Below, piece after piece: positions 60,504-64,000 of a stretch of 64,000 nucleotides of DNA. Position 1 is the stretch's first letter, and the number at the start of each line of letters is the position of its first letter. Under the pieces are notes generated by a model. That model was not told the origin of the DNA, ran no database searches, and saw only the letters and a list, made by a program, of their open reading frames with translations. Origin of the DNA: an uncultured Opitutia bacterium (lineage in GTDB: Bacteria > Verrucomicrobiota > Verrucomicrobiia > Opitutales > Opitutaceae). The stretch spans positions 1 to 64,000 of the forward strand of contig CAIMFY010000101.1 in assembly GCA_903840415.1 (NCBI GenBank). Reading direction: 5' to 3'. The position numbers were made by a program, and so were the translations under genes.

Positions 60504-61814
60504 ATGAAAGAATCCGCACCACTGGCCCCCGTCGATCTCGCCGCCTCGATTCAATCGAGCGGAAAGCCCAAGCATTTCATGTGGCGACTCATCGCCATCC
60601 TCGTCGTTATCGCTCTCGCGGTCGGCGGATGGTTCTGGTGGCGAAAAATCGAGGCGGCGAAAAATCAGGTGCCGCCGTATGCTACCGAGGCGCTCAAACG
60701 CGGCGAGGTCAGCCTCACGATCACGGCGACCGGCAATCTCTTTCCGACCAATGAAGTCACCGTCGGCAGCGAACTCTCCGGCACCGCCCTCGAAGTCTAT
60801 GTGGAGATCAACGACCGCGTCACCAAGGGCCAGCAACTCGTCAAACTCGACACGACCAAACTCGCGCAGCAAACGGCGAGCAGCCGCGCCACTCTCAATT
60901 CCGCACAAGCCAAGGTAACTCAGGCCGAGGCGACCGTGAAGGAAAGCGCCGCCGCACTCGCCCGCCAACAGGAACTCGCGCGGCTCAGCGGCGGAAAGAT
61001 TCCGTCGAAGGCCGATCTTGATGCTGCGGCCGCCACTGCCGACCGCGCACGCGCCGACTTGCTGAGCGCGCAGGCCGCCGTCGGCGAAGCCGAGGCGCAG
61101 GTGCGGATCAACGAAAACGATTTATCCAAGGCTATCATCAAGTCGCCGATCGACGGCATCGTGCTCACGCGGACCATCGAGCCCGGCCAGACGGTCGCGG
61201 CCAGCTTCACCGCGCCGGAATTGTTCGTCATCGCGGAGAAACTCGAGCGCATGAAACTGAAGGTCGCCATCGCCGAGGCCGACATCGGCCGCGTCGCAAA
61301 GGGCCAGAAATCCACGTTCACAGTCGATGCGTGGCCGGACCGATCCTACACCGCCAGCGTCTCGATCGTTTCCTACGGCTCGGCGGTCACGCAGAACGTG
61401 GTCACCTACGAAGCCGATCTCGAGGTCAGCAACGACGATCTCAGCCTGCGGCCCGGCATGACCGCCACCGCGGACATCCTCGTCGCGGAAAGCAAGAACG
61501 TGTTTCTCGTGCCGACGGTCGCGCTGCGGTTTGTGCCTGCGGCGGCGGACGCCACCGCGCCGGGTGTTGCGAAAAAATCGTTCGTGCAGAGCCTCATCCC
61601 GATGCCGGCTCGCAATCGGAGCCGTCCCGCCGCCACCGATGCCGATCAAAAACCGGCGGAAGCTGGCGCTCACATTTGGGTGCTGCGCGACGGCCAACCC
61701 GCGTCCATCGCGGTAAAGCTCGGCTTGAGCGATGGCCGCGTCACCGAGATCTCCGGCGAGGGCCTCGCGGACGGCCTCCTCGTGATCCTTCGCGCCAACA
61801 CTCCCTCGGCGTGA
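60504..61814 (+). CDS. macA: MacA-like periplasmic adaptor
   Basis: Predicted 436 aa. An N-terminal TM anchor (WRLIAILVVIALAVGGWFWW) precedes HlyD-type domains: a lipoyl half with SLTITATGNLFPTNEVTVGS, an alpha-hairpin (about residues 130-210), IIKSPIDGIVLTRTIEPGQT as the other half, a beta-barrel, and the membrane-proximal domain ending LVILRANTPSA. It connects MacB to the outer channel. It starts 22 bp after the channel gene and overlaps the ATPase gene by 4 bp. Confidence 0.9.
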   Translation: MKESAPLAPVDLAASIQSSGKPKHFMWRLIAILVVIALAVGGWFWWRKIEAAKNQVPPYATEALKRGEVSLTITATGNLFPTNEVTVGSELSGTALEVYVEINDRVTKGQQLVKLDTTKLAQQTASSRATLNSAQAKVTQAEATVKESAAALARQQELARLSGGKIPSKADLDAAAATADRARADLLSAQAAVGEAEAQVRINENDLSKAIIKSPIDGIVLTRTIEPGQTVAASFTAPELFVIAEKLERMKLKVAIAEADIGRVAKGQKSTFTVDAWPDRSYTASVSIVSYGSAVTQNVVTYEADLEVSNDDLSLRPGMTATADILVAESKNVFLVPTVALRFVPAAADATAPGVAKKSFVQSLIPMPARNRSRPAATDADQKPAEAGAHIWVLRDGQPASIAVKLGLSDGRVTEISGEGLADGLLVILRANTPSA

Positions 61815-62515
61815 ATGCGCCCGACGCAGCACCGCTCATCGAGTTGCATGGTCTCACCAAGACCTATGGCCTCGGCGACGCCGCGTTTCAAGCGCTCAAG
61901 GGCATCGACCTCACGATCCGGCGCGGCGAGTTCGTCGCGATCATGGGCCCGAGCGGCTCCGGGAAATCCACCCTCATGAACGTGCTCGGCTGCCTCGATG
62001 TCGCAACAACGGGCAGTTACCACTATCAAGGCATCGCCGTGGAAACGCTCAGCGCGGACCAGCGCTCGCTGCTGCGTCGCTACGCACTCGGTTTTATTTT
62101 TCAAGGCTTCAACCTGCTCGCCCGCACCAGCGCGCTGGAGAACGTCGAGCTGCCTCTGCTCTACCGCGGCCTCTCGCGCAAGGATCGCCACGAGAAAGCG
62201 CTCGCCGCCCTCACTTCCGTCGGCCTGCCCACGAAACTCCGCAGCACGCCGGGCGAACTCTCCGGCGGCCAGCAGCAGCGCGTCGCCATCGCACGCGCCA
62301 TCGTGACTGAGCCCAGCACGCTCTTCGCCGATGAACCCACGGGGAATCTCGACTCCGTCACCACCCGCGACGTCCTCGAACTCCTGACCCGCCTCAACGT
62401 CGATCGCGGGATCACCGTGCTTGTCGTTACGCATGCCGACGAAGTGGCGGCCTGTGCGCGGCGCACCGTCATCATCAAGGACGGCGTCATCGAATCGGAC
62501 GTCACGCGGAAATAA
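61811..62515 (+). CDS. macB: MacB-like ABC transporter ATPase subunit
   Basis: Predicted 234 aa with a GTG start in a GTGA overlap. Full ABC ATPase: Walker A GPSGSGKSTLMNVLGCLD, Q-loop FIFQGFNLLARTSALENVEL, signature ELSGGQQQRVAIARAIV, Walker B TLFADEPTGNLDS and H-loop VVTHADEVAA. This is the LolD/MacB type. In E. coli MacB the ATPase is fused to the permease; here it is a separate gene 7 bp before it. Confidence 0.93.
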   Translation: MNAPDAAPLIELHGLTKTYGLGDAAFQALKGIDLTIRRGEFVAIMGPSGSGKSTLMNVLGCLDVATTGSYHYQGIAVETLSADQRSLLRRYALGFIFQGFNLLARTSALENVELPLLYRGLSRKDRHEKALAALTSVGLPTKLRSTPGELSGGQQQRVAIARAIVTEPSTLFADEPTGNLDSVTTRDVLELLTRLNVDRGITVLVVTHADEVAACARRTVIIKDGVIESDVTRK

Positions 62516-62522
62516 TTTTCCC

Positions 62523-63737
62523 ATGATCTGGAATGCCTTCGCCATCGCCGTGCGGGAAATCGGGCGCAATCTCACGCGGGCGTTTCTCACCGTGCTCGGC
62601 GTTTTCATCGGCGTCGCCGCGATTATCACGATGGTCACCCTCGGTCAGGGCGCGACTCTGGCCGTGAAGGCGCAAATTTCTAGCCTCGGCAGCAACCTGC
62701 TCACCCTGCGCCCCGGCGCCGGCTTCGGCGCCCGAACCTCGTCTGCGGGCGTGCCCCATTTTACCGAAAAAGACGCCGAGAGCTTGAGTGATCAGATTGC
62801 GGGAATCGCCGCGCTTGCGCCGGTCCGCGCGGCGGGGCTCAGCACCATCTACCTGCACAATTCCCGCGTCTCGTCCGTTACGGGCACTACGCCTGTCTAT
62901 TTTCAAATCAACAAGTGGAACCTCGCGGACGGCCGCTTCTTCACCGACGCCGACCTCCGCGCCGGCGCCGCCGTGTGCGTGATCGGCAACACGGTGCGCA
63001 AGGAGCTTTTCGGCAGCGAAAATCCCCTCGGTGCGAAAATCCGCATCGGTCGCGCCTCGTGCGAAGTCATCGGTCTCTTGAAAACGAAGGGTCAGGCCGG
63101 CATGGGCGATCAGGACGACACGATCATCGTGCCGTTGTCGGCGATGCAGCGCCGCCTGCTCGGCAAAACTTCGTCCCACGATATCGATCAGATCGCCATT
63201 GCCGCGCAGGACGGCACTGACAGCAACGCCCTCATCGCCGAGATCACGCTGCTGCTGCGCGAACGCCGCAATCTCCGCAGCAACCAGGACAATAACTTCA
63301 ATATCTTCGATACGCGCCAGATTGCCGAGACCCTCGGCGCGACCACGCAGTTGATGACGATGCTCCTCGCCGCCGTCGCCGCCGTGTCGCTGCTGGTCGG
63401 CGGCATTGGCATCATGAACATCATGCTCGTGTCCGTCACCGAGCGCACGCGGGAGATTGGTATCCGGCTCGCGATCGGCGCGATGGCCGGCGAGGTGCTG
63501 CTGCAATTCCTCGTTGAGGCCGTCACGCTCTCCTGCATCGGCGGGCTCCTCGGCATCCTGCTCGCGCTCGGACTGTGTGTGGGCCTCGCGCAGGTCATCC
63601 AAGTGCCGTTCAACTTCAACATCCAGATTAACGTGATCGCGTTCCTGTTCTCCGCGGCCGTCGGCATTTTATTTGGCTACACTCCGGCCCGTCGCGCCGC
63701 CCGCCTAAATCCCATCGATGCCCTCCGTCACGAATAG
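62523..63737 (+). CDS. macB: MacB-like ABC transporter permease subunit
   Basis: Predicted 404 aa. Four TM helices: TM1 in NLTRAFLTVLGVFIGVAAII, then a large periplasmic MacB_PCD domain (about residues 45-265). The FtsX-like domain (about residues 280-400) has LLVGGIGIMNIMLVSVTERT, REIGIRLAIGAMAGEVLLQF and FGYTPARRAARLNPIDALRHE. It uses mechanotransmission to push substrates through MacA and the outer-membrane channel. Confidence 0.93.
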   Translation: MIWNAFAIAVREIGRNLTRAFLTVLGVFIGVAAIITMVTLGQGATLAVKAQISSLGSNLLTLRPGAGFGARTSSAGVPHFTEKDAESLSDQIAGIAALAPVRAAGLSTIYLHNSRVSSVTGTTPVYFQINKWNLADGRFFTDADLRAGAAVCVIGNTVRKELFGSENPLGAKIRIGRASCEVIGLLKTKGQAGMGDQDDTIIVPLSAMQRRLLGKTSSHDIDQIAIAAQDGTDSNALIAEITLLLRERRNLRSNQDNNFNIFDTRQIAETLGATTQLMTMLLAAVAAVSLLVGGIGIMNIMLVSVTERTREIGIRLAIGAMAGEVLLQFLVEAVTLSCIGGLLGILLALGLCVGLAQVIQVPFNFNIQINVIAFLFSAAVGILFGYTPARRAARLNPIDALRHE

Positions 63738-63744
63738 AGGCACC

Positions 63745-63939
63745 GTGAAGAAACCGCTCATCGCCCGAAGCCGAGAACTCGTGCGCCAGCCGTCGGTGCG
63801 TATCGCGCGCAAGGTCGTAGTCGCGGTCGTGGGCGGCACCGCAGTGTTGGTGGGGATTGCGATGGTCGGGTTAGAAGATCGTGGCTTTCCCAACAATAAG
63901 ATTGGAGTCTGTTACCGTGAGACGATCACGCTGAAATAG
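63745..63939 (+). pseudogene. Truncated PGPGW-family membrane protein
   Basis: From a GTG at 63745 the frame reads PSVRIARKVVVAVVGGTAVL and VGIAMVGLEDRG, matching the first TM helix of PGPGW proteins. The expected LPGPGW motif and second helix are absent; the frame runs into unrelated residues (FPNNKIGVCYRETITLK) and stops. It is either truncated by a rearrangement or a very diverged small membrane protein. Bases 63940-64000 hold nothing recognisable. Confidence 0.55.
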
Positions 63940-64000
63940 GATGTTTGCGGGCATGGTGCTAGGGGTTCCACCGTGAAAACGTCGGCTTGCGTAGCCCGAG

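Noticed and set aside
1-64000. tRNA, rRNA and CRISPR arrays
   Set aside because: Scanning by eye found no T-arm plus acceptor pairing, no rRNA sequence and no spaced repeat arrays; short or unusual RNA genes could have been missed.

Overview
The window is GC-rich (by eye mid-60s percent) and almost fully coding on both strands. Gene content suggests a Gram-negative diderm of the Verrucomicrobiota, most likely Opitutaceae. The grounds are lipoproteins, OprP-type and LptG outer-membrane genes, several prepilin-type proteins, a pyrophosphate-type phosphofructokinase, and the start contexts. Many start codons follow pyrimidine-rich leaders with no Shine-Dalgarno motif. The lineage is an inference; no rRNA or tRNA gene was seen.

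Layout. 1-6.6 kb: three tandem coiled-coil/LysM envelope proteins (two are lipoproteins) and an OprP-like porin. 6.6-12.6 kb: a thioredoxin-fold protein coupled to an acid phosphatase, a nucleoside phosphorylase (ppnP), a cyclophilin coupled to an M20 amidohydrolase, a lone pseudopilin, an FKBP and a small hypothetical. 12.6-17.5 kb: a GH20 hexosaminidase, a YgjP-type metallopeptidase, a small phosphodiesterase, a Y-family polymerase and a frameshifted nucleotidyltransferase with a small partner gene. 17.6-24.7 kb: rpmH-rnpA-yidD-yidC-yebC, then metX-metW and a class V aminotransferase. 24.7-32.0 kb: an ArsR regulator divergent from an RND efflux pair, two rhodaneses, two DUF2892 proteins, a DUF302 protein and a CxxCH protein, which looks like a sulfane-sulfur/redox-stress island.

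32.04-34.53 kb: a mobile element with 15-bp IS5/IS903-like terminal inverted repeats and a perfect 8-bp target duplication (a ninth base also matches). It carries a DDE transposase and, divergently, a TnpB-type RuvC nuclease gene followed by a run of hairpins resembling an omega RNA. This is the most unusual object in the window.

34.5-40.0 kb: prmB-like methyltransferase, an apparently inactive rhomboid-like protein with a zinc ribbon, TPR and outer-membrane-like proteins, an SRAP protein and an LptF/LptG permease. 40.0-49.5 kb: a ten-gene minus-strand operon for L-Ara4N modification of lipid A (arnT-arnB-arnC, arnA split in two, arnD). In its middle sit two tandem copies of a two-gene module, each a prepilin-type protein plus a 255-aa single-span membrane protein, joined by 4-bp stop/start overlaps. 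49.6-56.4 kb: holA, a methyltransferase, purB, a PPi-type phosphofructokinase, a clear terminator and cstA. 56.6-63.9 kb: an alcohol dehydrogenase remnant, DUF3300 and DUF2950 proteins, a TolC-like lipoprotein, MacA, MacB split into ATPase and permease, and a truncated PGPGW-family membrane protein.
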